Assembly (NCBI GenBank): GCA_945878545.1
Contig: CAMCTQ010000054.1
Coordinates: 1 to 7,667 of the forward strand
Direction of reading: 5' to 3'
DNA length: 7,667 nt
DNA from: Rickettsia typhi
GTDB lineage: Bacteria; Pseudomonadota; Alphaproteobacteria; Rickettsiales; Rickettsiaceae
Numbering within the stretch: position 1 is the first letter of the stretch; each line of letters starts with the position of its first letter. Made by a program: the position numbers and the translations under genes. The notes below the pieces were generated by a model. It did not search any database. It was not told the origin of the DNA and worked only from the letters and a program-made list of their open reading frames with translations. This document shows positions 1 to 6,070 of this stretch, in pieces.

Positions 1-486
1 ATTCCCGTCCTGACCCAATAACTGAAGTTGTTCTAGCTTTATTATCGTATTTAATACATCTCTAACAACGTGATTCCTTGTTGCTCCTATTATTTTGTCC
101 CCTAGGTTGTTGTTACCCATAACTGTTTGCATGTTTTCAGCCATAACAGGTGATACAGGGAGTAAATCATCCATAGTATCAGGCGCTGCATCATTTAGTG
201 CGCCAGCTGGATTGCTCTTACCATTTAAGAGAGCTACATATTCGGCTGTATACCTCTCATCATTGTTTAAATTTATAGTGACTGTTATTTCTCTTCTGCC
301 ACCTTCATGCATTATAGTCTTAAGCTGGATTTCTGTCTTCTGTTCATCACTAAATTGCTGCTTAAATTTTATATAAGCAAACGTTAATAAAGACACTACG
401 AAGCCCCCCATCCCTGTGGCAAATGCCGTAATATTTTCAGGATTCCAATGATCTCCTCCCTCTATACCAGTTCCATTACCTTTCAT
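1..486 (-). CDS. Partial membrane-anchored protein of unknown function (5' end, runs off left edge)
   Basis: I do not recognise this family. The frame is open for 162 codons from an ATG at 486 to the window edge, so the C-terminus is missing. The start is supported by AGGAAAGG (495-502 on the opposite strand) 8 nt upstream. The first 18 residues are hydrophilic and glycine-rich. Residues about 19-38 form one hydrophobic stretch (NITAFATGMGGFVVSLLTFAY), probably a single transmembrane helix or an uncleaved signal anchor, followed by the basic KFKQQF. The rest is soluble: a short beta-like part (REITVTINL, residues 66-73) and an Asp/Asn/Met-rich middle. By the positive-inside tendency the C-terminal part would face the cytoplasm, but this is weak. 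A palindromic repeat lies about 90 bp upstream of the start. The coding strand was preferred because it has a good ribosome site and is open to the edge; the antisense frame over it is a shadow. Confidence 0.7.
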   Translation of the reverse strand, partial: MKGNGTGIEGGDHWNPENITAFATGMGGFVVSLLTFAYIKFKQQFSDEQKTEIQLKTIMHEGGRREITVTINLNNDERYTAEYVALLNGKSNPAGALNDAAPDTMDDLLPVSPVMAENMQTVMGNNNLGDKIIGATRNHVVRDVLNTIIKLEQLQLLGQDGN

Positions 487-494
487 ATCTATTA

Positions 495-502
495 CCTTTC
501 CT
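495..502 (-). promoter_or_regulatory. Ribosome binding site deciding the start of the left-edge membrane protein
   Basis: AGGAAAGG read on the minus strand lies 8 nt before the ATG at 486. It is purine-rich and correctly spaced, and no in-frame alternative start is as good. Confidence 0.55.
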
Positions 503-577
503 ATTTTTTAAGTTCAAAAACCCCGTACAAAATTAAGTAATGTAAATTAGTACGAAGATTTATTACTGCTTTTACTT

Positions 578-684
578 TATAGTCGTTTAAGTTGAATTTG
601 CGTACTAGGCGCGAAGAGCGAAGCCTAGAAATACTAGGAGAGCGACGAATAACAACGTACGCAAATTCAACTTAAACGACTATA
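578..684. repeat. Large palindromic repeat element with 28-bp perfect arms
   Basis: The arms at 578-605 and 657-684 are exact reverse complements over 28 bases; the left arm starts TATAGTCGTTTAAGTTGAAT. Pairing stops abruptly on both sides (577/685 and 606/656 do not match). The 51-base centre holds smaller competing hairpins: CTAGGC (605-610) with GCCTAG (623-628), and CCTAG (624-628) with CTAGG (634-638). It lies in an intergenic region, and no T-run follows either arm, so it does not look like a dedicated rho-independent terminator. Size and architecture fit the dispersed palindromic elements known from Rickettsia genomes, or a short non-autonomous transposable element; I cannot assign it to a named family. 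No clear target-site duplication is visible. Confidence 0.85.
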
Positions 685-838
685 CCAACATAACTCTTAG
701 ACTATTCAAGCCAGTGAATTATAAAATTAGCCCAAATAGTTAAAAAGCTATTGTTAAAATTCTATAGAATTGCTACAACTTTGTAAATTAAATATTAAAG
801 AATGGCTATTTATTAATCTTTGATATTTTTATGAACAT

Positions 839-1057
839 TCAAATAGTTTTGTTCAGGGAAAGGAAATTGAATTCCGACAAGCAATAGTTTTTGTAACTGC
901 TTTCAAGAAGTTGGGGCAAGAACACGCCATGAAGAGTCCATTTATGGGCATAACCATCCAGCTTTACTACAAAACAATACCAAATCCTCTTTTGTTTCTT
1001 AGGTGTTGTTACTAAGATGGCCGCATCGTTCTTTGAAATCCTCGACGTAACGTGTTC
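839..1057 (-). pseudogene. Possible gene remnant: 72-codon open frame without a start codon
   Basis: On the minus strand, the frame from just after a TAA at 1058-1060 to a TGA at 839-841 stays open for 72 codons but has no ATG. The residues look protein-like rather than random, with TPKKQKRIWYCFVVKLDGYA in the middle followed by HKWTLHGVFLPQLLE. I do not recognise the family. It lies directly downstream of nrdB on the same strand and next to a palindromic repeat, which fits leftover sequence from a decayed gene or mobile element. A plus-strand frame over the same bases is also open for about 60 codons, so chance openness is a real alternative. Confidence 0.25.
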
Positions 1058-1105
1058 TTAGGCTATTATCACCAATACACTGTGATTTACCAAATGAATG
1101 ATGTA

Positions 1106-2098
1106 CTAAACCGTTGATCTTTCTGTTTTCTTATCCATATCATCAAATGCTTCTTCCCAGGTACCAACCGTTGCAGCTTTGGTATATTCAGTAACTCTGT
1201 TTTCAAAAAAATTAGTGTGTTCAACCCCGTTTAATATTTCGTCAAGCCAAGGAAGAGGGTTGTTATCCACTAAATATATTTCTTTTAAACCAAGCTGCAT
1301 TAACCTGCGGTCAGCAATATATCTGATATATTGGCGAACTTCCCTTGCAGTCAAGCCCTCAATACCCCCAACTTCAAAAGCAAGTTCGATAAATGCATCT
1401 TCAAAATGGACTATAGTTGCGCAAGCTTCATATAATCTGCTTCGGAGTGTTTCGTTCCATACTTCTGGGTTTTCTTGTACAAAAGTTTTAAATAGGGTAA
1501 TTATGGAGTTAGTGTGAAGAGTTTCATCGCGTACCGACCAAGTAACTATTTGCCCCATTCCTTTCATTTTATTAAAACGGGGAAAATTTAGCAAAATAGC
1601 AAAAGATGCAAAAAGTTGTAGGCCTTCTGTAAAAGCGCCAAATACCGCAAGAGTAGTAGCTATATCCTCTTTGGTTTCTACGCCAAATCTTTGCATGTAA
1701 TCATATTTATCCTTCATTTCCTTGTATTTCATGAAAGCTTGGTATTCGCTTTCATCCATACCAATAGTATCAAGTAAATGTGAATAAGCCGCTATATGTA
1801 TGGTTTCCATGTTTGAAAAAGCAGATAGCATCATCTGTACCTCAGTTGGTTGAAATACTTTTGAGTAATGCTTCATATAGCAATTATTTACCTCAATATC
1901 AGCTTGTGTAAAAAACCTGAATATTTGGGTAAGTAAGTGCTTCTCACCAGGAGTAAGATTATATTTCCAGTCTTTTACATCATCAGCTAGAGGAACTTCT
2001 TCCGGTAACCAATGAATCTTTTGCTGTGTATGCCAAGCCTCATAAGCCCAAGGATATGAAAAAGGTTTATAAATTGGTTTAGCTGATAATAATGACAT
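1106..2098 (-). CDS. nrdB: Class I ribonucleotide reductase, small (beta) subunit, tyrosyl-radical type
   Basis: This 330-residue protein is the radical-generating subunit of ribonucleoside-diphosphate reductase. It pairs with NrdA in the cytoplasm to reduce NDPs to dNDPs. All six di-metal ligands expected from E. coli NrdB are visible: Asp67 (TQAD), Glu98 and His101 (METIH), Glu158 (FTEG), Glu192 and His195 (RDETLH). The radical tyrosine is Tyr105 in ETIHIAAY, so this is not the Phe-containing class Ic form of Chlamydia. The C-terminal region has the conserved EHTNFFENRVTEY block (293-305) and a short acidic tail, likely the part that docks on NrdA. The start is well supported by AAGGAGA 7 nt upstream. 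It is the last gene of the probable nrdA-hepT-mntA-nrdB operon, 64 bp after mntA. I see no terminator behind it. Confidence 0.97.
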   Translation of the reverse strand: MSLLSAKPIYKPFSYPWAYEAWHTQQKIHWLPEEVPLADDVKDWKYNLTPGEKHLLTQIFRFFTQADIEVNNCYMKHYSKVFQPTEVQMMLSAFSNMETIHIAAYSHLLDTIGMDESEYQAFMKYKEMKDKYDYMQRFGVETKEDIATTLAVFGAFTEGLQLFASFAILLNFPRFNKMKGMGQIVTWSVRDETLHTNSIITLFKTFVQENPEVWNETLRSRLYEACATIVHFEDAFIELAFEVGGIEGLTAREVRQYIRYIADRRLMQLGLKEIYLVDNNPLPWLDEILNGVEHTNFFENRVTEYTKAATVGTWEEAFDDMDKKTERSTV

Positions 2099-2105
2099 TT
2101 TAATT

Positions 2106-2112
2106 TCTCCTT
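2106..2112 (-). promoter_or_regulatory. Strong ribosome binding site of nrdB
   Basis: AAGGAGA on the minus strand, 7 nt before the ATG at 2098. It is the strongest Shine-Dalgarno match in the operon and may keep nrdB translation high although the toxin-antitoxin pair separates it from nrdA. No good promoter is visible in the 64-bp gap, which supports read-through from upstream. Confidence 0.65.
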
Positions 2113-2162
2113 GTTTGTTGTGTTATTGCTCATTGGAAACTATAAATTCCATAAAGCTCTAT

Positions 2163-2450
2163 TTATTCCCGCTGCAATTTGACATATCCGGATTTCATGA
2201 TTTTTTGGAAAGTCTTATCACACTTGTTATAATTTACTATATCAACCTTGTAAGGTAGATCCGATTCTTCAAGCTCATTTTCTATATTCATAATAATTTT
2301 TTCTGGAATATCCTCCGTGTAAAACAAATCCAGATCGGAAAATTCTTTAACTTTATCCGTAATTCGAGAGCCGAACACATAGAAATTATAATTATATTTT
2401 CCGAGTATACTAAGTATGGTATCAAGATGCTTTGGTTTAATGTTGATCAT
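2163..2450 (-). CDS. mntA: MntA-type minimal nucleotidyltransferase, antitoxin of a HepT/MntA (type VII) pair
   Basis: This 95-residue protein has the signature GSx10DxD of minimal nucleotidyltransferases: Gly27-Ser28, ten residues, then Asp39-Leu-Asp41. A third likely acidic ligand is Asp70 in YKVDIVNY. The length is that of a single-domain MNT (HI0073 family). In characterised HepT/MntA systems, the MNT protein adds AMP units to a tyrosine of the HEPN toxin and so inactivates it. All residues needed for that chemistry are visible, so I infer an active enzyme. The start at 2450 overlaps the 3' end of hepT by 14 nt, indicating coupled translation; its own ribosome site is poor. It lies between hepT and nrdB on the same strand. 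A general MNT of unrelated role is the alternative, but the partner gene next to it makes the antitoxin reading strong. Confidence 0.88.
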   Translation of the reverse strand: MINIKPKHLDTILSILGKYNYNFYVFGSRITDKVKEFSDLDLFYTEDIPEKIIMNIENELEESDLPYKVDIVNYNKCDKTFQKIMKSGYVKLQRE

Positions 2451-2835
2451 TTACAAAACCTATTTTTTGCAAAAACGCCTTTATTTCAAACGAAAAAGAT
2501 TCAGTAATAGCAAGGATATTTTCGGCTTCGGATTCCTGATAAGTATGAACTGTTAAGTTTCGCTTCCTTAAAAAATCAAACCAGATTTCTGGATCAGAAA
2601 TAAAACCCTCAAGAGCAGCCATTCTAAAAGTTTCCTTTGGTGAATTAGCTATTTTACCTCGCTCTTCTAGCAACCGTTTCATAATTTTCCAAACCAGTTC
2701 AAAACAATATTCAAATGCTTGTATTGTCCCAGCTTTTTCTTGCTCGGTTACGCTATTTACTCTAAATTGTTCAAATTTCGAGAAAGCCTTTAATAAAGGT
2801 TCTATATTTATATTTTCGATCCATTTATTATTCAT
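2437..2835 (-). CDS. hepT: HepT-type HEPN protein (HI0074 family), probable ribonuclease toxin
   Basis: This 132-residue, mostly helical protein belongs to the HI0074/HEPN family, often annotated as nucleotidyltransferase substrate-binding protein. It carries the toxin-type motif Rx4HxY exactly: Arg92, His97, Tyr99 in RNLTVHTY. In characterised HepT toxins, Arg and His form the RNase active site at a dimer interface, and the Tyr is the residue AMPylated by MntA. The N-terminal part (ACT-free; residues 30-60, including QAFEYCFELVWKIMKRLL) matches the family core. No residue appears lost, so the toxin is probably intact. It begins 55 bp after the nrdA stop and overlaps mntA by 14 nt. The toxin-first order is the same as in the studied Shewanella pair. 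Its ribosome site is weak (GTGATAG), which may limit toxin production. Confidence 0.88.
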   Translation of the reverse strand: MNNKWIENINIEPLLKAFSKFEQFRVNSVTEQEKAGTIQAFEYCFELVWKIMKRLLEERGKIANSPKETFRMAALEGFISDPEIWFDFLRKRNLTVHTYQESEAENILAITESFSFEIKAFLQKIGFVNDQH

Positions 2836-2890
2836 ATTGCTATCACATTATTTTTAAATAAACTAGGCACTGTCAAAGCTATAGGCCACC

Positions 2891-4732
2891 CTACTGACAT
2901 GACAAACATTCATCATAATCAGTGTCTTTAGAGTTTTTTACTTCTAAATTAGCATTATTTCTTTTCTCCAAATCAGCCATCCCCTTGTCTGTTAACACTG
3001 CATGAGATACTTTATCAGCTCTTTGGATCGAAGTTGAACGCGAATAATACATACTTTTCACTCCCTTTTTCCAAGCTTTGAAGTGAATATCGTGCAAGTA
3101 TTTCTTACTGACATTCCCGGCTATAAAAATATTTAGTGACTGAGCTTGCGAAATATGAGGTGTCCGATCAGCCGCCAACTCTATGATCCAATTTTGATTA
3201 ATTTCATAGGCAGTTTTGAAGACATCTTTTTCATGATCAGATAAAAAAGTTAAATGTTGTACTGAACCTTCATGAGTTGAAATAGATGACCAAACTTGCT
3301 CTGTATTAAAACCTTTTTTATCAAGTAACCTGACTAAGTTTTTATTTTTTACAGTAAAAGATCCTGTTAAGGTTTTTTGTGTAAAACTATTAGCAGCAAA
3401 AGGTTCAATTCCTGGTGAAGAATTGCCGCAAATAATCGAAATAGAAGCAGTAGGAGCAATAGATGTTTTATTACTAAAACGTTCTTTAGCTCCTACTTCC
3501 GCAGCATCTAGGCAAGCTCCCCTTTCTTCAGATAGAAGAATAGAAGCAGCGTTTACCTCCTTGCTTATATATTCAAATATCTTATTATTCCAAACTTTGG
3601 CCATCACTGATTCCATAGGCACATTTTGTGCTTGCAAGAAAGAGTGAAATCCCATAACACCAAGACCAATACTACGCTCCCTCATTGCCGAATATTTAGC
3701 TTTACTCATGGTATCTGGAGCTTTTATAATGAAGTCTTCAAGAACATTGTCAAGAAACCTCATGATATTTGGTATAAACTCCTTATCATCTTTCCAGTCT
3801 TCATAATATTCAAGATTTAATGACGATAAACAACATACAGCCGTTCTATAATTACCTAAATGATCAAGACCCGTTGGCAAAGTAATTTCTGAGCAAAGAT
3901 TAGAAGTTTTTACTTTTAATCCTAATTTCTTATGATGTTCTGGAATATATTTATTTACAGCATCAATGTATAGAATATAAGGTTCACCTGTTTCGATTCT
4001 GGTAGTCAAAAGTTTGGTCCATATATCTCTCGCTCTAACTGTATTTACTATACTTCCATCATAAGGGCTCCTCAGTTCCCAAGTTCCATTATTTTCAACC
4101 GCTTCCATGAAACTATCAGGAATTACAACTCCATGATGTAAATTTAGAGCTCTACGATTTATATCGCCACCAGTAGGGCGACGCAAATCAATAAACTCTT
4201 CAATCTCAGGATGATCAATTGGCAGGTAAACTGCTGCGCTACCTCTTCTAAGTGATCCTTGAGAAATTGCCAGAGTCATAGAATCTTGAACTTTTAAAAA
4301 TGGGACAATACCAGAGGTTTTACCATTACCACGAACAGTTTCGTTAATTGAGCGAACATTACCCCAATAACTACCAATTCCACCACCTTTAGCCGCTAGC
4401 CAAACATTCTCGGTCCAGAGTTCAACAATACCCTCTAAGCTATCATCGGTTTCGTTTAGAAAACAAGAAATCGGCAAACCTCTATCAGTTCCGCCGTTGC
4501 TGAGTATTGGAGTAGCTGGCATAAAATGTAGTTTGCTAATGTAGTCGTAGATCCTGTTAGCATGATTTTCGTTATCTGCATAATAGCTTGCAACTCTTGC
4601 AAATAAATCTTGATAGTCCTCTCCTTCTATTAAGTAGCGATCTTTTAGAACAGCTTTGCCAAAATCAGTTAGCAAACTATCGCGACTTCTGTCGATTTTT
4701 ACTTTGTACTTGTTTCCTTTGTTTTTAGACAT
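2891..4732 (-). CDS. nrdA: Class I ribonucleotide reductase, large (alpha, catalytic) subunit without ATP cone
   Basis: This 613-residue protein binds NDP substrates and carries out the reduction with NrdB. By alignment to E. coli NrdA, the active site is complete: Cys90 (PISC), Asn278-Leu-Cys280-Ser-Glu282 (SNLCSE), Cys300 (TAVC), the radical-transfer pair Tyr562-Tyr563 (MYYSRS), and the mobile C-terminal dithiol Cys609/Cys612 (ECLSCQ). It is about 150 residues shorter than E. coli NrdA; the roughly 90-residue N-terminal ATP cone is absent, so classic dATP shut-off at that site is not expected. I chose the ATG at 4732 because GGGGG lies 5 nt upstream and the family sequence begins at MSKNKG. 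An in-frame ATG at 4792 would add 20 residues but has no ribosome site. It is the first gene of the probable operon, and NrdR-like sites lie upstream. Confidence 0.96.
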   Translation of the reverse strand: MSKNKGNKYKVKIDRSRDSLLTDFGKAVLKDRYLIEGEDYQDLFARVASYYADNENHANRIYDYISKLHFMPATPILSNGGTDRGLPISCFLNETDDSLEGIVELWTENVWLAAKGGGIGSYWGNVRSINETVRGNGKTSGIVPFLKVQDSMTLAISQGSLRRGSAAVYLPIDHPEIEEFIDLRRPTGGDINRRALNLHHGVVIPDSFMEAVENNGTWELRSPYDGSIVNTVRARDIWTKLLTTRIETGEPYILYIDAVNKYIPEHHKKLGLKVKTSNLCSEITLPTGLDHLGNYRTAVCCLSSLNLEYYEDWKDDKEFIPNIMRFLDNVLEDFIIKAPDTMSKAKYSAMRERSIGLGVMGFHSFLQAQNVPMESVMAKVWNNKIFEYISKEVNAASILLSEERGACLDAAEVGAKERFSNKTSIAPTASISIICGNSSPGIEPFAANSFTQKTLTGSFTVKNKNLVRLLDKKGFNTEQVWSSISTHEGSVQHLTFLSDHEKDVFKTAYEINQNWIIELAADRTPHISQAQSLNIFIAGNVSKKYLHDIHFKAWKKGVKSMYYSRSTSIQRADKVSHAVLTDKGMADLEKRNNANLEVKNSKDTDYDECLSCQ

Positions 4733-4737
4733 TATTT

Positions 4738-4742
4738 CCCCC
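4738..4742 (-). promoter_or_regulatory. Ribosome binding site deciding the nrdA start
   Basis: Minus-strand GGGGG lies 5 nt before the ATG at 4732. The alternative in-frame ATG at 4792 has no purine-rich run at a proper distance, so the shorter protein is preferred. Confidence 0.6.
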
Positions 4743-4825
4743 AGTAACACGAATTCTAAGATCACATTCGAGATCCAATTAGGTTTAATCATAGTGCATA
4801 AACTTGTTTTGCTTCAACAGTTATT

Positions 4826-4841
4826 TTTGTAGATATTGTAT
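4826..4841 (-). promoter_or_regulatory. NrdR-box-like operator, promoter-proximal copy, with -10-like TACAAT
   Basis: The 16-mer at this position reads TTTGTAGATATTGTAT on the plus strand and matches the core of the known NrdR box (acaCwATATaTwGtgt) at about 10 of 16 positions. It begins exactly 31 bp from a better copy at 4857. On the minus strand it contains TACAAT (4835-4840), a 5/6 match to a -10 box for nrdA, although the matching -35 is poor. Confidence 0.5.
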
Positions 4842-4851
4842 GTTTTTTTAC

Positions 4852-4857
4852 TTGACA
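4852..4857 (+). promoter_or_regulatory. Perfect -35-like TTGACA facing the rightward gene
   Basis: TTGACA matches the sigma-70 -35 consensus, but no good -10 hexamer stands 16-18 bp downstream (TAATCA at 4874 is the nearest, 3/6). It abuts the distal NrdR-like box, so if it is used, NrdR could affect it too. It would give a leader of more than 150 nt for the gene at 5039. Confidence 0.25.
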
Positions 4858-4872
4858 TACTACATATAGTTA
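4857..4872 (-). promoter_or_regulatory. NrdR-box-like operator, distal copy
   Basis: ATACTACATATAGTTA matches the known NrdR box (acaCwATATaTwGtgt) at about 12 of 16 positions and has symmetric ACTA/TAGT arms around the centre. Paired NrdR boxes about 31 bp apart upstream of nrd genes are the established arrangement; here the second copy starts 31 bp away. I infer repression of the nrdA promoter when deoxynucleotides are plentiful. The nrdR gene itself is not in this window. Confidence 0.6.
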
Positions 4873-4934
4873 TTAATCAAATTTTATTTATAGATAAATT
4901 AAGTGGTTTTATCGGATAAATAGTATAGAGAAAT

Positions 4935-5018
4935 AAGGTGAGGGTTTTTTGTTACTACATAGATGTTGTGGTACATAAAAATAGCAGTCAAGGAGTCTAA
5001 TATTGACCCACTCACCTT
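4935..5018 (+). promoter_or_regulatory. Potential structured leader RNA upstream of the rightward gene
   Basis: AAGGTGAG (4935-4942) pairs exactly with CTCACCTT (5011-5018); GG (4943-4944) can add two more pairs with CC (5008-5009) across a bulged A. Inside it, TACTACA (4953-4959) pairs with TGTGGTA (4967-4973) over a 7-nt loop with one G-U pair. A strong AAGGAG (4990-4995) sits in the unpaired part, and a run of T follows the closing stem. No known riboswitch class is recognised. Confidence 0.3.
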
Positions 5019-5038
5019 TTTAGTGGCATGAGTCTTGC

Positions 5039-5983
5039 TTGAGATTAATGTATCAGCGCTTATATCAAATATTAAAAGATGGAAACATTATGAACGTAAT
5101 TAACTCAAATAATCAAATACTTCCTTTTCCAGGAAAACAATTGGGTGAACAATCAAACGTAGAGGCAAGCTTGACGGAAGAAACAACTCCTGTGTCTGTA
5201 GATAAATTGGCTAAAATCTCAGATATTTCTCGGGCAATAAATTTTGTGCCTAGGGAAGTAACAAAGCTAGATACAGAATCAATCACTCTATTACAAGAGT
5301 TACAAGATGTCAGCGTTTCGAAAATACAACCAGATAATGTCGAAAAAGGCGAAGAGAAAATGATTTTCAAAAAATGTCTTGTTTGTGGTTGTAGCAACTG
5401 CAATTTTTCCAACTTACAAATTACAACAAACGGCTCAGATGTTATTATAACTTACAAAACAGTGATGGGAGAGGACTATTTAAAATCACAACAAACAATG
5501 CTAGATAAATTAAAGCAATTTGTGTCTGATAAAATGCAAGCCCCTAAAGATAAAATTTCTGTGTCCAGTGGCGTGGAAATAACCCCCGCTTCTGCAAAGT
5601 ATCTTTCTACAACTGCTAATTTTTCTCAAATAATTATTTCATCTGGCGAACTTATTTCTTTTGGCATAGAACGAGAGATATCAAATTTTGCACATGGTTT
5701 AGAAGATTATGATTGGTTGGGATTTTTATCATCTCGTGGTGACTCAGCACCTAGCGATATTTTGGCTTCTTTGAAGGAACATGTTGATAATAATCAAATA
5801 GCAGTTAAGAAGGATGAAGGTAATCAAAAGGACATAGCTGATGATATAGAAAATAAAAGAAACGCTGCCGAAGAAGCAATGGCTCTAATTCAACAATTAG
5901 CATCTAAGTTTGCTTTAGACAAATCAGCTAATAACCGCATAGATAAACTAATCAGCAGATTATTATCATTTTTTATGAATTAG
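5039..5983 (+). CDS. Unrecognised protein with a CxxCxCxxC cysteine cluster
   Basis: I do not recognise this protein. The frame can begin at TTG 5039, ATG 5048 or ATG 5090; the last gives 297 residues (MNVINSNN) and is a reasonable choice because the preceding 17 residues look less constrained, but no ribosome site is decisive. Numbered from 5090, the first 90 residues are polar and probably disordered. Cys96, Cys99, Cys101 and Cys104 (KCLVCGCSNCNF) form a compact cluster suited to binding zinc or an iron-sulfur centre. Residues 105-200 mix beta-like and helical segments. Residues 235-270 are charged and coiled-coil-like, and a basic amphipathic helix ends the protein. There is no signal peptide or clear membrane helix. 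It is divergent from nrdA and convergent with the patatin gene, so it is probably transcribed alone. A secreted effector is possible, but nothing shows it. Confidence 0.75.
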   Translation: MRLMYQRLYQILKDGNIMNVINSNNQILPFPGKQLGEQSNVEASLTEETTPVSVDKLAKISDISRAINFVPREVTKLDTESITLLQELQDVSVSKIQPDNVEKGEEKMIFKKCLVCGCSNCNFSNLQITTNGSDVIITYKTVMGEDYLKSQQTMLDKLKQFVSDKMQAPKDKISVSSGVEITPASAKYLSTTANFSQIIISSGELISFGIEREISNFAHGLEDYDWLGFLSSRGDSAPSDILASLKEHVDNNQIAVKKDEGNQKDIADDIENKRNAAEEAMALIQQLASKFALDKSANNRIDKLISRLLSFFMN

Positions 5984-6070
5984 CAAAAGTGTCTGATTTG
6001 GATAAGTGTGAGTGAGCGTAGAGAAGTAAGTGTTTTACTCTGAGATAAGAATTTTTTGCATCAGATTCTG

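Larger units (their letters stand above)
487..1105. other. Intergenic stretch without an intact gene
   Basis: This 619-base gap between the left-edge gene and nrdB holds the palindromic element (578-684), a 14-bp perfect palindrome AATTCTATAGAATT (758-771), and a start-less open frame (839-1057, minus). I see no tRNA-like cloverleaf, no CRISPR-type repeats and no convincing terminator after nrdB. Its size and contents fit a decaying intergenic region in a reductive genome. Confidence 0.5.
4733..5038. other. Divergent intergenic control region
   Basis: This gap between the starts of nrdA and the rightward unknown gene holds the nrdA leader, the two NrdR-box-like sites, a TTGACA hexamer and a potential folded leader at 4935-5018. 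There is no room for a normal-sized gene; a strong AAGGAG at 4990-4995 precedes only a six-codon frame. Confidence 0.6.

Noticed and set aside
95..376. Plus-strand open frame of 93 codons
   Set aside because: It is antisense to the left-edge gene, which has a ribosome site and is open over the whole 486 bases; the plus frame looks like a serine/leucine-rich shadow.
758..771. 14-bp perfect palindrome AATTCTATAGAATT
   Set aside because: It is self-complementary but made almost only of A and T in an AT-rich region, has no second copy nearby and no gene start next to it; chance is likely.
1179..1517. Plus-strand open frame inside nrdB
   Set aside because: The minus-strand NrdB has every metal ligand and the radical tyrosine, so the opposing frame is a shadow.
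1658..1900. Possibility that NrdB is the Phe-containing, Chlamydia-like class Ic form
   Set aside because: The radical position is Tyr105 in ETIHIAAY, so it is a tyrosyl-radical type enzyme.
2836..2890. Possible insertion scar around the toxin-antitoxin pair
   Set aside because: The only similarity between the two flanks is a short AGCTTT-like match, too short to count as a target-site duplication.
3423..3820. Two plus-strand open frames inside nrdA
   Set aside because: They are antisense to conserved NrdA sequence and have no recognisable protein features.
5113..5412. Minus-strand open frame inside the Cys-cluster gene
   Set aside because: The plus-strand frame is three times longer and more protein-like; the minus frame begins without a ribosome site.
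6021..6058. AGTAA/TTACT hairpin followed by a run of T as terminator of the rightward gene
   Set aside because: The stem is only 5 bp of mainly A-T pairs and the T-run starts about a dozen bases later, so it does not fit a rho-independent terminator.
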